Assembly (NCBI RefSeq): GCF_001941345.1
Contig: NZ_CP009251.1
Coordinates: 1,612,001-1,676,000, forward strand
DNA: 64,000 nucleotides
Reading direction: 5' to 3'
Source: Corynebacterium stationis
GTDB taxonomy: Bacteria; Actinomycetota; Actinomycetes; Mycobacteriales; Mycobacteriaceae
Below are positions 37,632 to 49,278 of this stretch, piece after piece (position 1 is the stretch's first letter; every line of letters starts with the position of its first letter). The notes beneath the pieces were generated by a model. It did not search any database. It saw only the letters and a list, made by a program, of their open reading frames with translations, and was not told the origin of the DNA. The translations under genes were made by a program, and so were the position numbers.

Positions 37632-38663
37632 TTAGCCAAACAGCGCTTGGGCGTTTTCGTAGCGGTGAATTGGCACGGTTTTTAGTTCGTCGACGGCGTC
37701 GGCCAGGTCGACAAGTTTGATGTCTTCGCCGCGTAGTGCAACGCACTTATTGGATAAGCCTTCGTGGGCAGCGCGGGCGGCGGAAACACCGTAGCGGGTT
37801 GCTAGGACTCGGTCGTAGGCGGTTGGGGTGCCGCCACGCTGGATGTGGCCAAGCACCGTGGTGCGCACGTCGTATCCAGTGCGGGCTTTGATCTCGTCGC
37901 CGATGACTTGCCCGATGCCATTGAACGTTTTGTGGCCGAATTCGTCTTCTTCACCTTCGCCGAAGTTCATGGTGCCTTCCTTGGGCAGAGCGCCTTCGGC
38001 AACGCAGATGATGCCGTACTTCTCCCCCATTTGGAATCGGCGTTCCATTGCCTTGCAAATATCAGCTACATCGAAAGGCACTTCGGGAATCACGGTGTAG
38101 TGCGCACCGCCAGCCATGCCGGCATGCAGCGCAATCCAGCCAACGTGGCGGCCCATGACTTCAACAATCAGAATACGGTTGTGGGATTCCGCCGTGGTGT
38201 GCAGCCGGTCAATGGCGTCGGTAGCAACGGAGACGGCGGTATCAAAACCGAAGGTGTAGTCGGTGGCGTTGACGTCATTGTCAATGGTCTTGGGAACACC
38301 AATGACGGGCACGCCGTTATCAGCGAGCCACTTCGCGCCTTTGAGTGTGCCTTCGCCGCCAATGGCGATGAGTGCGTCGACTCCGGCATCTTCCAGATTG
38401 GATTTGATGGTTTCTAATCCGGCTTTGAATTTATCCGGGTGCAAGCGGCCGGTGCCTAAGATAGTGCCGCCGCGCAATAGGATGCGGTCGATGGTGGCGT
38501 CGTCATATAGGTCGCGGCGGCGGTCTTCCATCAGCCCCACCCAACCGTCTTCATAACCTACAACGGTGTCGCCGAACTCATTAGACGCGGTGCGCACAAT
38601 AGCGCGAATTACGGCATTTAGGCCGGGGCAATCGCCGCCGGAAGTCAATGTGGCTAGTCGCAT
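37632..38663 (-). CDS. pfkA: 6-phosphofructokinase
   Basis: Phosphorylates fructose 6-phosphate in glycolysis. The 343 residues start [20 protein letters not shown] with the nucleotide-binding SGGDCPG, then [18 protein letters not shown] (catalytic Asp) and [16 protein letters not shown]. The GGEGT form with Gly fits the ATP-using actinobacterial group, though PPi-dependent relatives are close. The start at 38663 is preferred to 38672. Same place as in M. tuberculosis (Rv3010c). Confidence 0.95.
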   Translation of the reverse strand: MRLATLTSGGDCPGLNAVIRAIVRTASNEFGDTVVGYEDGWVGLMEDRRRDLYDDATIDRILLRGGTILGTGRLHPDKFKAGLETIKSNLEDAGVDALIAIGGEGTLKGAKWLADNGVPVIGVPKTIDNDVNATDYTFGFDTAVSVATDAIDRLHTTAESHNRILIVEVMGRHVGWIALHAGMAGGAHYTVIPEVPFDVADICKAMERRFQMGEKYGIICVAEGALPKEGTMNFGEGEEDEFGHKTFNGIGQVIGDEIKARTGYDVRTTVLGHIQRGGTPTAYDRVLATRYGVSAARAAHEGLSNKCVALRGEDIKLVDLADAVDELKTVPIHRYENAQALFG

Positions 38664-38738
38664 AACCACCACACTAGTTTGGAATCTTTCCCCGCGCTTT
38701 TCTGCACGTGCTAAAGGGGAAATCGAGCTCCGAGATAT

Positions 38739-40145
38739 TTACCCTTTAGGCGTCAAAGTATTTTCAAAACAGGCCACGGCAATAAGACCGGCCACCATCA
38801 CGGCTGCCGGCAGCACGAGCGATATCGCCATGCCTTGGTGCAGCCCGAGGCTGGCGGAGCCGACCTGCATCGCTGCACCTACGGCAGCGGCACCCACCAC
38901 GGCGCCGACTTGGCGGGTGGTGTTGTAGACGCCCGAAGCCGCGCCCATATAGCGCAGGTCAACGGTGCGCATGGCGGTCACCGAGTTCGGTGCCCAGACA
39001 AACGCATTGCCCACACCCAGTAGCGCCGAGGCGCCAATGAACCAGAACAATGCAGCATCGGTGTACATGATGCCGGCAATCCACAGCAGCGCAGCAATGA
39101 CCGAGCCGAAGCCAAACACCGACAGCAGCCGCGGTTTAATCCGGTCAGCCAAAGGTCCCACCAACGGCGAGCCGAGACCTGCGGCCACAGCCATGGGCAC
39201 CATCATCAGGCCCGCTTCCGCGGAAGTTAGGCCCCGGCCGGTTTGAAACCACATCATGATCGGCAGCATCTGCGATGCCACAGCAAAACCCATGGTCGAG
39301 ATAGAAAAAGCACCGAGCGAATAGTTGCGGTTTTTAAACAAAGGCAGCGGCACCAGCGGTTCGGTACCGCGTTTACTCGCCGTGGCTTGCAGCCGCACGA
39401 ACCAGACAATCAAACCAATACCGCCGATAAGTAGGACAAAAGTCCACCACGGCCAGCCCAAGCCCGGGCCTTGTTGAATGGCGATAACCGCAGAGGTCAT
39501 ACCGACCAAGGTCACCACGACGCTTAGCTTGTCGATGCTCCGTGCATACGTCGGCAGCCTCGGCACCCACAGAGCAGACAGCACCAATGCAGCAATGCCT
39601 AATGGCAGGTGCAGTACAAAGACGCCGCGCCAGCCAAAGGTGCTGATGATAATTCCACCGAGTACTGGTCCTACTAGTGAGGCAACGGATCCGACAGCAC
39701 CCCATACGCCAAGTGCCGGTCCGCGGGCGTCTTGGGGGAAGATGCGGTTGATAACAGCCATGGTTTGCGGGGTCAGAATGGCTGCGCCTAAACCTTGGAC
39801 CGCGCGGGCTACCAGCAGCACGCCGAGATTCGGCGCCAATGATGCAGCAAGTGCTGCGATCACAAAGACAGTAATGCCCAATTGGAACATCCGCGCTTGG
39901 CCAAAGCGGTCTCCCAAACGTCCGGTAAATAGCAGCGGCACAACCATGCACAACAGGTAGATGGAAGTGACCCACACAACTTGGTCAAACTCCGTATCGA
40001 AGTTGGCCATAATTTCAGGCGTTGCTACCGCGACGATGGTTTGATCCATCAGCACCATGAAAAAGCCCAGGCACAGCGCAGCTAAAGCGCGCCAGGCTTG
40101 AGGCTTCGACACTGAGGGCATCGGGGTAGGTTTAGTAGTAGACAC
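38739..40145 (-). CDS. DHA2-family drug/H+ antiporter (MFS, 14 helices)
   Basis: A 468-residue exporter of the EmrB/QacA group, with MDQTIVAVATPEIM in helix 1, motif A GRLGDRFGQARMFQLG and motif C-like SLVGPVLGGIIISTFGWRGVF. It closely resembles the plus-strand transporter at 45601-47037 along its length, so the two are paralogues. Substrates unknown; dyes, biocides or antibiotics are usual. Only 10 nt separate its ATG from the preceding MFS gene on the same strand, so they may be co-transcribed. Confidence 0.88.
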   Translation of the reverse strand: MSTTKPTPMPSVSKPQAWRALAALCLGFFMVLMDQTIVAVATPEIMANFDTEFDQVVWVTSIYLLCMVVPLLFTGRLGDRFGQARMFQLGITVFVIAALAASLAPNLGVLLVARAVQGLGAAILTPQTMAVINRIFPQDARGPALGVWGAVGSVASLVGPVLGGIIISTFGWRGVFVLHLPLGIAALVLSALWVPRLPTYARSIDKLSVVVTLVGMTSAVIAIQQGPGLGWPWWTFVLLIGGIGLIVWFVRLQATASKRGTEPLVPLPLFKNRNYSLGAFSISTMGFAVASQMLPIMMWFQTGRGLTSAEAGLMMVPMAVAAGLGSPLVGPLADRIKPRLLSVFGFGSVIAALLWIAGIMYTDAALFWFIGASALLGVGNAFVWAPNSVTAMRTVDLRYMGAASGVYNTTRQVGAVVGAAAVGAAMQVGSASLGLHQGMAISLVLPAAVMVAGLIAVACFENTLTPKG

Positions 40146-40155
40146 GCAGGCTATC

Positions 40156-41251
40156 CTAACTGGATGTTACTCCTTCCGGCGAACCCTGACCCGATATGGT
40201 GTCGACGGGCGTCGTCGTGGCTTCTGATGCGACAAAGCTCGGCAGTACCTTCAGCCCGCGGATCATCGCCCACACCGCGACTAACATGTAGGCGGCAACG
40301 AGTAGGACGGCCAGCTGGTAGATCGACAAGGTAATCAGCACCATCTGCAAAGGTGAGAGCATGCCGCCGGCCAGACCTGCGATTCCGCAGCCGATGACGA
40401 CGAACCAGGACACGCCGAGGGCGGGCATCATCGCAAAGCCTATGGCTTCAACCCCAATGGCAACGGCCCACACTAAGCGACGACGCGATGTGCCGACTTT
40501 GGCAATGCCTGCGCCGGAAATCATCATGCCGATGGCGTAGAAAGAAAAAGCCAAGCATCCGAATGGGTGCGGGACTGATAACCTTTCCCAGCTCTTGAGT
40601 GCTTGCAGGTTCAGGGCATTATCTGCTGCCGCGGCCTGCTTTTCTTCTTCCGTAAGCTCGCGCTTGGCCAAACGCAAGAAGGTAGTCAGCAATGCTGCGA
40701 GGAAGGAACAAGCTGCGGTGATGATGAGTACCAAGCTGGAATTGAGCGCGGCTAATAAGACGGCCGCGACAGCGGGGCCTACCAAAAATGCCACGCCTAA
40801 GATGGCCTGGTTAAGACCTGCGATATAGTCCACGGTCTTGCCCGAGGCCTGCGAGACATCGCCTACCAACGCGGGACGCGCTGCCATGCCGTGGATATCC
40901 CCCACGCCACCGATGATGCCTAAAGCGATGAACCAGGCGATGGTCAACCCTAAGGTCTGATCAACGAGGACCACACCTGCAACAGAGGCTCCAGAGATGA
41001 TATCGGAGATAACCGATATGGGTTTTCTGCCGACGGTATCGATGAGGTAGCCGCCGAGGGAAGCGAAAATTACTGAGGGCACTGCCACTGCTGCAGCGAC
41101 CAAGCCGGCGGCGGCGGGGTCGCCGGTGCGCTCTAAAACGATCCACGGCCGCACGATGCCCGCAATCGAGTTGCCCAGCGCAGACATTCCCGCTGAGCCA
41201 AGATATATCCAGATATTTACTACCGGAACTGTATGGCAAAACGGCTATCAT
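40156..41251 (-). pseudogene. MFS transporter, probably decaying (shortened, start out of frame)
   Basis: The open frame 40156-41187 gives 343 residues: motif A is intact (LIDTVGRKPISVISD) and six N-terminal helices are present. But where helix 7 should be, WERLSVPHP runs straight into the helix-8 sequence FGCLAFSFYAIGMMISG, and SPLQMVLIT runs straight into helix 12, so helices 7 and 11 seem to be missing without breaking the frame. The first helix begins upstream of the first in-frame ATG (41187), which lies inside it. An ATG at 41251 is one base out of frame; removing a T from the run at plus 41238-41241 would join it. Probably inactive. Ends 10 nt before the DHA2 gene. Confidence 0.55.
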
Positions 41252-41257
41252 AAAATC

Positions 41258-41581
41258 ATGTCTGCAATTGATATTAAAAATGCGAAGAAAGTAAAGACTG
41301 CGACTGTGGTTAGCGCAGGTCTGCTCGGTGGTTTCATCACCGCCCGGGAATCTGGAATCCGTCCGCTTGGAGGCGTTGTGCTCGCTGCTGCGGGTGGCTG
41401 GGCTGTGCGTTCGTGGTTGGCTAAGACTGATATTCCAACCACCGTCGGCCTGACCGCGCTGTATATCGGCGGTTTCGGTGCTTCTCACCCACTGGCGAAA
41501 AAGATTGGTCCGTGGCCAGCGGTCTTTGCGGTCACCGGAGCATCGGCAGGCGCGGCCTACCTGCTTTCTGACAGCAAGTAG
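41258..41581 (+). CDS. Small membrane protein, two or three helices
   Basis: A 107-residue protein I do not recognise, with a charged start (MSAIDIKNAKKVKT) and hydrophobic segments at about 16-40, 62-78 and 86-103, rich in Gly and Ala. The ATG at 41258 follows TATCATAAAATC, with no ribosome site, suggesting a leaderless mRNA; the start faces the decaying MFS gene on the opposite strand. A 24-bp perfect palindrome terminator overlaps the stop. Confidence 0.65.
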   Translation: MSAIDIKNAKKVKTATVVSAGLLGGFITARESGIRPLGGVVLAAAGGWAVRSWLAKTDIPTTVGLTALYIGGFGASHPLAKKIGPWPAVFAVTGASAGAAYLLSDSK

Positions 41582-41603
41582 GCTTCAATAATTATTGAAG
41601 CCT
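41580..41603 (+). terminator. Terminator after the small membrane protein gene
   Basis: A perfect 24-bp palindrome, AGGCTTCAATAA/TTATTGAAGCCT, overlapping the TAG stop. Confidence 0.6.
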
Positions 41604-41617
41604 GAGTCAAGGCGAAG

Positions 41618-41663
41618 AGCCCGCATTCTCACAAGGTGAAAATCCCAAGTGAGAATCCGGGCT
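41618..41663 (-). terminator. Terminator after the siderophore-interacting protein gene
   Basis: AGCCCGCATTCTCAC (41618-41632) pairs with GTGAGAATCCGGGCT (41649-41663) with one mismatch. Confidence 0.65.
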
Positions 41664-41705
41664 ATATTCTGCTGCGGTGCTCCTGCGTTATTTAACTTCA
41701 GTTAA

Positions 41706-42566
41706 TTAACGCGTGCTGAGGCGCTCTTCTTCTGCCTCAATCTCCGCATTGAATTCCTGCTTGGAGGATTGCCACTGGTCTTCGGTCATGCCGATGCGCC
41801 AGTAACCAGAGATGGAGACGTCTTCCCGTGGGATTTCGGATTCGACGAAGAGGAAGCGACGCATCTCTTTAATCATTTCGGCAACGCCGTGCACGAACCA
41901 GCTGGTTTTCTTACCTTCTGGCACACCGGCACCGCGGACGATGCGGGAGAGTTCCGTGCCATGGGTTGCGCCGTTGCGGTAGACCCACTGGATGTCGATA
42001 CCTTCACCCGTTGGGATGTCAAAGGTGCGGTCTTCGGATTCAATCTCGATATAGGCCGTTGCGGTGGCACCTTCTGGCAAGCGGGCCAAACCTGCGCTAA
42101 TCGCTGGCGCAGCTGACTCATCGCCGGCGAATACGAAGTGGTCATAGGATGCTTCTGGCTCCCACTTGCCGCCTGGGCCGAAGAAGCCGATCTTCGCTCC
42201 TACTTCCACATCGCGGCCCCATGGGCCTGCCAGACCGGAATCACCGTGGGTGACAAAGTCTGCCTCGAAGTCGCCGGTCTCGGAGTTGAGGTTAAAGATA
42301 GTGTAGGTACGGGTGATGGGCTGCTTATCCCGTGGCTGTTCCTCGCGGACCTGTGCTGCATCGAAAGGCCATGCGTAATCCGCTCCCTCTGGAACAAACA
42401 GCAGCTTGATGTAGTGGTCGGTAAATTCTAATTCCTGGCCCACAAAGTCTGGAGAATTCAAGCTGAGACGAACCAGGTCTCGAGAAAGCTGACGGCGACC
42501 AGTAACGGTTGCCTCGTGTGCCTTCCGTGCCTTGCGCTTGGGTGCTTTATTAGCTTGGTCAGCCAT
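41706..42566 (-). CDS. Siderophore-interacting protein (FAD-dependent ferric reductase, ViuB/SIP type)
   Basis: A 286-residue flavoprotein of the SIP family, which reduces or releases iron from ferric siderophores in the cytosol. Features: FAD-binding RTYTIFN and DSGLAGPWG, then the NAD(P)-binding half with FVFAGDESAAPAI, SWFVHGVAEMIKEMRR and the C-terminal GYWRIGMTEDQW. The start at 42566 is preferred because AAGGACAG lies upstream. A DtxR-like box lies about 65 nt further upstream, so the gene is probably repressed when iron is sufficient. No siderophore transporter is adjacent. Confidence 0.88.
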   Translation of the reverse strand: MADQANKAPKRKARKAHEATVTGRRQLSRDLVRLSLNSPDFVGQELEFTDHYIKLLFVPEGADYAWPFDAAQVREEQPRDKQPITRTYTIFNLNSETGDFEADFVTHGDSGLAGPWGRDVEVGAKIGFFGPGGKWEPEASYDHFVFAGDESAAPAISAGLARLPEGATATAYIEIESEDRTFDIPTGEGIDIQWVYRNGATHGTELSRIVRGAGVPEGKKTSWFVHGVAEMIKEMRRFLFVESEIPREDVSISGYWRIGMTEDQWQSSKQEFNAEIEAEEERLSTR

Positions 42567-42632
42567 AGTGATCACTGTCCTTAAATAATTCTGGGCTTGC
42601 TTCGTACCGGCGGAAATCTACACGCCGCACAC

Positions 42633-42651
42633 TTAGGCAAGGCTAACACAC
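42633..42651. promoter_or_regulatory. DtxR-like iron box upstream of the SIP gene
   Basis: TTAGGCAAGGCTAACACAC compared with the DtxR consensus TTAGGTTAGGCTAACCTAA matches at the left TTAGG and the central GGCTAAC. It lies 67-85 nt before the SIP start codon, a normal place for a DtxR operator. Confidence 0.7.
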
Positions 42652-42694
42652 TAACAGCCGACGAGTTGTTGAGACCTTCATGACACAAAACTAA

Positions 42695-42738
42695 ACCCGC
42701 TGGCCACAGCGCCATTACGGGCGCTTGGACCAACGGGT
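42695..42738 (-). terminator. gatA terminator
   Basis: 42695-42713 pairs with 42720-42738 (ACCCGCTGGCCACAGCGCC-type arm, four mismatches). On the minus strand it is followed by TTAGTTTTG. Confidence 0.7.
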
Positions 42739-42757
42739 CTAGGGGTGAAACGAGTGT

Positions 42758-44242
42758 TTACTTGTTGCGGCCAGCCTCATAAGCTGCGCCGACCTTATAC
42801 AGGCGGTCATCCTGGAACGCAGGTGCCATGATCTGCAAACCGGTTGGCAGGCCAGTATCGGAAGCCATTCCGGACGGTACAGACATGCCGCACAGACCAG
42901 CAAGGTTCAATGGCAAGGTGCACAAGTCGAAGTTGTACATCTCCATTGGATCCTCAGTCTTTTCACCGAGCTTAAAGGCAGTGGTTGGCGTGGTTGGGGA
43001 AACCAGCACATCAACCTGCTCGAATGCGCGCTCGAAGTCCTGCGCAATCAAGGTGCGTACACGCTGCGCCTGCAAGTAGTAGGCATCGTAGTAGCCCACC
43101 GACAAAGCGTAGGTACCCAGCATGATGCGGCGCTTGACCTCGGGGCCAAAGCCTTCAGCACGGGAGATGCTCATAACATCATCAGCAGAGTGCGCGCCGT
43201 CATCACCAGAGCGCAGGCCGTAGCGCATGCCGTCGAAACGCGCGAGGTTCGAAGACACCTCACACGGCATAATCAAATAGTACGCAGCAAGGGCATCATC
43301 AAAGTGCGGGCAGTCGACTTCAACGGTCTCAGCGCCTTGCGCCACCAGCTGGTCAACAGCTGCGCGGTACGCTTCCATCACGCCTGGCTGCCAGCCATCG
43401 CGCTCAAATTGCTTAATCAGGCCAACCTTAACGCCCGACAAGTCACCCTTTGCGCCTTCGCGCGCAGCAGCAACAACATCTGCCACTGGACGGTTCACAG
43501 AAGTCGCATCGAATTCGTCGTGCCCTGCGATAACCTCATGCAGTAGCGCGGTATCGAGGACAGTACGCGCGGTTGGACCGGCCTGGTCCAAAGAAGAAGC
43601 AGCTGCGATAAGTCCATAGCGCGACACCGTGCCATAGGTTGGCTTCACGCCAACGGTGTTGGTCAGTGCTGCTGGCTGGCGGATCGAACCGCCGGTATCG
43701 GTACCGATACCCAAAGGTGCCTGGCCCGAAGCCAAGGCAGCAGAAGTACCGCCACCGGAACCACCTGGGGTGCGCTCCAGATCGTGTGGATTGTGCACGG
43801 GACCGTAGGCAGAGTTCTCATTCGAAGAACCCATGGCAAATTCATCCAAGTTGGTCTTGCCCAAGATCGGAATGCCGGCGTCGCGCAGTTTCTTGGTCAC
43901 CGTGGCATCGTAAGGCGAAATCCAGCCTTCCAACATCTTGGACGCTGCCGTAGTTGGCGCGTCCGTCGTCGTCAGCAAGTCCTTCAATGCCAAAGGCACA
44001 CCAGCCAACGCCGATGCTGGCTTCTCGCCCGCATCCAGTGCTTTATCAACAGCATCGGCAGTAGCCAAAGCTTCTTCTGCACCAACGTGCAGGAACGAGT
44101 TCAAAGCATCGTTGGTCTCAGCGATGCGATCGAGATGCGCTTGCACAACCTCGCGGGAGGTAACCTCACGGGAGTGGATTTTTTCCGCTAGTTCAGCAGC
44201 GCTTAACGATGTAAGCCCCTCAGCAGGAACTACGTAGGACAT
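42758..44242 (-). CDS. gatA: Glutamyl-tRNA(Gln) amidotransferase subunit A
   Basis: Glutaminase subunit of GatCAB, supplying ammonia to GatB. The 494 residues carry the amidase signature with the Ser-cisSer-Lys triad: Lys in [14 protein letters not shown], cis-Ser and nucleophile Ser in the [11 protein letters not shown]...[13 protein letters not shown] block. Immediately follows gatC with no gap. Terminator downstream. Confidence 0.97.
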   Translation of the reverse strand: MSYVVPAEGLTSLSAAELAEKIHSREVTSREVVQAHLDRIAETNDALNSFLHVGAEEALATADAVDKALDAGEKPASALAGVPLALKDLLTTTDAPTTAASKMLEGWISPYDATVTKKLRDAGIPILGKTNLDEFAMGSSNENSAYGPVHNPHDLERTPGGSGGGTSAALASGQAPLGIGTDTGGSIRQPAALTNTVGVKPTYGTVSRYGLIAAASSLDQAGPTARTVLDTALLHEVIAGHDEFDATSVNRPVADVVAAAREGAKGDLSGVKVGLIKQFERDGWQPGVMEAYRAAVDQLVAQGAETVEVDCPHFDDALAAYYLIMPCEVSSNLARFDGMRYGLRSGDDGAHSADDVMSISRAEGFGPEVKRRIMLGTYALSVGYYDAYYLQAQRVRTLIAQDFERAFEQVDVLVSPTTPTTAFKLGEKTEDPMEMYNFDLCTLPLNLAGLCGMSVPSGMASDTGLPTGLQIMAPAFQDDRLYKVGAAYEAGRNK

Positions 44243-44539
44243 TTATTCGCCTCCCAAAATCTGAGGAACTACAAAACGATCATCTTCAACCGCTGGCGCC
44301 TGATCCAGTGCCTGCTCCGCGTTCAAGGTACGCACAATGACATCTTCACGCATCGAAGTGGTAATCGAATGCGGGTGGCTCATCGGCTCCACCCCTTCGG
44401 CATTGACCTTGCCCACAGCCGAAACTGCATCCACAATCTCATCGATTTGGCTGGCAAACTGGTCAAGTTCTTCTTCGCTCAAAGCCAAACGTGACAGCTT
44501 GGCGAGATGGCTGATTTGTTCCCGCGAAATCTCAGACAC
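44243..44539 (-). CDS. gatC: Glutamyl-tRNA(Gln) amidotransferase subunit C
   Basis: 98-residue small subunit stabilising GatA in the complex. N-terminal ISREQISHLAKLSRLALSEE with the family pattern, C-terminal DRFVVPQILGG. Its stop codon is directly followed by the gatA start, so they are one unit. Divergent from the ACT-domain gene. Confidence 0.95.
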   Translation of the reverse strand: MSEISREQISHLAKLSRLALSEEELDQFASQIDEIVDAVSAVGKVNAEGVEPMSHPHSITTSMREDVIVRTLNAEQALDQAPAVEDDRFVVPQILGGE

Positions 44540-44640
44540 GCGCTACCCATCCTTTTCCACAACGTTAATTATTTTTCTGCCTACCCATGCTACTGCACAG
44601 CCTGTTTCGAGATAACTATCCCCCGTGCCCTTATTTAATG

Positions 44641-44668
44641 CCACCTTTAGGTGCAAAAGTGAAGGTGG
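44641..44668 (+). promoter_or_regulatory. Hairpin overlapping the ribosome site of the ACT-domain gene
   Basis: CCACCTT (44641-44647) can pair with AAGGTGG (44662-44668), which is part of the strong AAGGTGGAGG ribosome site before the ATG at 44679. Such pairing could limit translation. Confidence 0.35.
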
Positions 44669-44678
44669 AGGTTGTAGC

Positions 44679-45404
44679 ATGGAACACAATAGCCTTGCCT
44701 TTGGTTTAGTTTATTTAGAGAAAGCCTTTCATCAACCAATGTCTTTTTTAATCCGTGTCCAACTTCCCGATACTCCCGGCAGCCTTGGTGAATTAGCCGA
44801 AGCTATCGGCGCCGTCGACGGCAATATTAAATCCGTCGATATTGTAGATACGGCCTCTGATGGAACGGTAACCGATGACATCGTGGTCGAACTACCCGTT
44901 GGCACCTTGGCTGATACACTTATTACTGCAGCCAGCACCGTGAAAGGTGCCGAAGTAGATTCCATCCGCCCATTCTCCGGGCGTGTGGATCGGCGCGGGC
45001 AGATTAACTTGCTGTCCTCTATCGCAAAAAAGACGCACAATATTCAAGCCGCCATGGAACAGCTCGTCCAGGCTATGCCGCAGGCACTGACTTCTAGCTG
45101 GGCAATTGTTGCTGATACTTCAGGAACGATCAAACGTGTCGCGGGTTCTTCTGCTGCTCCCGAAGATGATGGCACTGTCCCCTCCGACTTGGAAGTTGAT
45201 ACCGCGCGCCACCTCAATCCTGACACAGAGGATTGGATCCCAACTTCTTGGGCGCTGTTGGACTCATCCCTTGCGGCAACGCCCATCGGTTCTACCGGTT
45301 TAGTGCTTATCATCGGCCGCGTTGGCGGACCAGACTTCTTGGCTTCTGAGGTTGAGCATTTAGGAAACCTCGGCACCATCTTGGGCGCATTTTTAAACAA
45401 ATAG
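44679..45404 (+). CDS. ACT-domain protein
   Basis: A 241-residue protein with an N-terminal ACT domain (SFLIRVQLPDTPGSLGELAE, then GNIKSVDIVDT) and a C-terminal region (about 100-240) without a clear family. The M. tuberculosis gene at this spot, Rv3013, also encodes an ACT-domain protein between gatC and ligA. ACT domains bind amino acids, but this one is not linked to an enzyme. Two starts are possible: ATG 44679 with a strong AAGGTGGAGG site, chosen here, or ATG 44739 directly before the ACT domain, which has no ribosome site but gives the usual N terminus. Confidence 0.75.
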   Translation: MEHNSLAFGLVYLEKAFHQPMSFLIRVQLPDTPGSLGELAEAIGAVDGNIKSVDIVDTASDGTVTDDIVVELPVGTLADTLITAASTVKGAEVDSIRPFSGRVDRRGQINLLSSIAKKTHNIQAAMEQLVQAMPQALTSSWAIVADTSGTIKRVAGSSAAPEDDGTVPSDLEVDTARHLNPDTEDWIPTSWALLDSSLAATPIGSTGLVLIIGRVGGPDFLASEVEHLGNLGTILGAFLNK

Positions 45405-45600
45405 CCGCCTGTTAATTTTCACCGGCCCATCTTGCCGCCAGTAAGTTGTTGCAGCTCACTGGCCAGGTCGGTCGGTGTTTTGCTGCGGGCGTAGATAGCG
45501 CATTTTCTGCCCCAACGTACATCCTGGTTTAGACTAGAACGCTTAGGCTATAATTTGGCCGAATTTTCTCCTCTTTTGTTATAAATAGAAAAAGGTTCTA

Positions 45601-47037
45601 GTGCGTTCCCGCCTTTCTCAATCTGCTTCTGTAATGCAGAAGTCCCCAGAAATTTCTCCGCAACAATCCTGGCGCGCTTTAGCCGCGCTGTGCACCGGGT
45701 TATTTATCACCATGATGGACCAGACCCTGGTGGCCGTTGCACTCCCCCGCATCCGCGAAGACTTGGGAGCCAGCATTAACCAAGCAGTGTGGGTATCTGC
45801 GGTCTATCTCCTGACTTTCGCAGTGCCACTGCTTATCGCCGGTCGCCTGGGCGACCGCTTCGGTCAACGCAATGTGTACCTCGCAGGCATTAGCCTGTTT
45901 ACTTTAGGCGCAGTTGCCTGTGCTTTTGCTCCAACGATTGAAATGCTTATCGCTTTGCGTGCTGTACAAGGCCTCGGCGCATCCCTGGCCAACCCGCAAC
46001 CGCTGAGCGTAATCAACAAAATCTTCCCACGTGAGCGCCGCGGTTCTGCCATGGGCGTGTGGAGCGCTGTCGCCGGTTCTGCTGGACTTTTCGGTCCCGT
46101 CGTCGGTGGCGTGTTGGTAGGTTTCGTCGGCTGGCGCTGGACATTCTTCCTCTACTTGCCACTAGGACTGGTGTGCCTGACGTTGGTTGCACTGTGGGTG
46201 CCGAAGCTGCCAACGATGAGCGGCCGCATCGATTTCCTAAGCGCTCTGGTTTCTCTAATCGCCGTGCTCGCTGTGGTTTTCTCCGTACAGCAGGGTCCCG
46301 ATTTGGGCTGGCCGCTGTGGCTGTGGGCACTGCTGGTCTTAGGGCTCGTGGCCGCGGTGGTGTTTGTCCGTTTACAAAAGACCGCTTCCCGGCGCGGCGC
46401 CGAGGCGCTTGTCCCCCTGGATTTGTTCCAGCACCGCAATTTCTCTTTAGGCCTTTTCGCTGTCGCGATGCTCGGGTTTACGGTTTATGCCGTGAACTTG
46501 CCCATCATGTTGTACCTGCAAGAAAGCGCTGGCCTAACGTCGCAATCCGCGGGTCTATTGCTGGTTCCGATGGCAGTAATCTCCATGTTCATCGCCCCAG
46601 TGATTGGCCGCATTACTGACCGGGTCAGCCCAGGTGGCGTATCCATCCTCGGTTTTTCTTCGTTGATTTCATCCATGGTGCTTTTTGGAATCTTCATGTT
46701 CTTAGAAGTTCCCGCCGCTTGGATGCTGGTGCCGATTATCTTATTGGGTGCAGCTAATGGTTTATGTTGGTCGCCGAATTCTACGATTTCAATGCGTGAT
46801 CTGCCGCCGCACCTCGTTGGCGCTGCATCTGGTGTGTATAACACCGCCCGCCAAGTGGGCGCGGTATTAGGCGCAGCCAGCCTTGGCGCAGTGATGCAGA
46901 TTGCCGGTCAGCATTTCTCTCTCCATAGCACAATGGGCGCCGCGATGTTATTCCCAGTGCTCTTCTTAGTCTGTGGCCTTATCGCGGTTGCCAATTTTCA
47001 GGCGCATCCCCGGGTTGTCAGCACTTCGAAGCCTTAA
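45601..47037 (+). CDS. DHA2-family drug/H+ antiporter (MFS, 14 helices)
   Basis: A 478-residue exporter of the EmrB/QacA group. MDQTLVAVALPRIR in helix 1, motif A GRLGDRFGQRNVYLAG and FGPVVGGVLVGFVGWRWTFF. It is a paralogue of the minus-strand transporter at 38739-40145, which shares motifs such as TASRRGAEALVPLDLFQHRN with TASKRGTEPLVPLPLFKNRN. GTG start at 45601 with AAAAAGG 5 nt upstream. The 196-nt gap before it shows no other gene. Confidence 0.88.
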   Translation: MRSRLSQSASVMQKSPEISPQQSWRALAALCTGLFITMMDQTLVAVALPRIREDLGASINQAVWVSAVYLLTFAVPLLIAGRLGDRFGQRNVYLAGISLFTLGAVACAFAPTIEMLIALRAVQGLGASLANPQPLSVINKIFPRERRGSAMGVWSAVAGSAGLFGPVVGGVLVGFVGWRWTFFLYLPLGLVCLTLVALWVPKLPTMSGRIDFLSALVSLIAVLAVVFSVQQGPDLGWPLWLWALLVLGLVAAVVFVRLQKTASRRGAEALVPLDLFQHRNFSLGLFAVAMLGFTVYAVNLPIMLYLQESAGLTSQSAGLLLVPMAVISMFIAPVIGRITDRVSPGGVSILGFSSLISSMVLFGIFMFLEVPAAWMLVPIILLGAANGLCWSPNSTISMRDLPPHLVGAASGVYNTARQVGAVLGAASLGAVMQIAGQHFSLHSTMGAAMLFPVLFLVCGLIAVANFQAHPRVVSTSKP

Positions 47038-47050
47038 TACGTCCCAAGAG

Positions 47051-47090
47051 ATGGGGTCTAGTTGGCATTTATTGCCGCCTAGACCCCAAT
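47051..47090. terminator. Terminator between convergent MFS and ligA genes
   Basis: ATGGGGTCTAG (47051-47061) pairs with CTAGACCCCAAT (47079-47090), 10 bp, loop 17 nt. T-rich sequence follows on the plus strand. Confidence 0.7.
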
Positions 47091-47120
47091 TCTGTTTCAT
47101 TGGTGATACGACTACAGATA

Positions 47121-49262
<2,142 letters not shown>

Positions 49263-49278
49263 CTATAAAGTAAAGGCC

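Noticed and set aside
37537..37746. 69-codon minus-strand frame over the pfkA end
   Set aside because: Most of it is pfkA in another frame; only its last part outside pfkA could belong to the decayed HTH gene.
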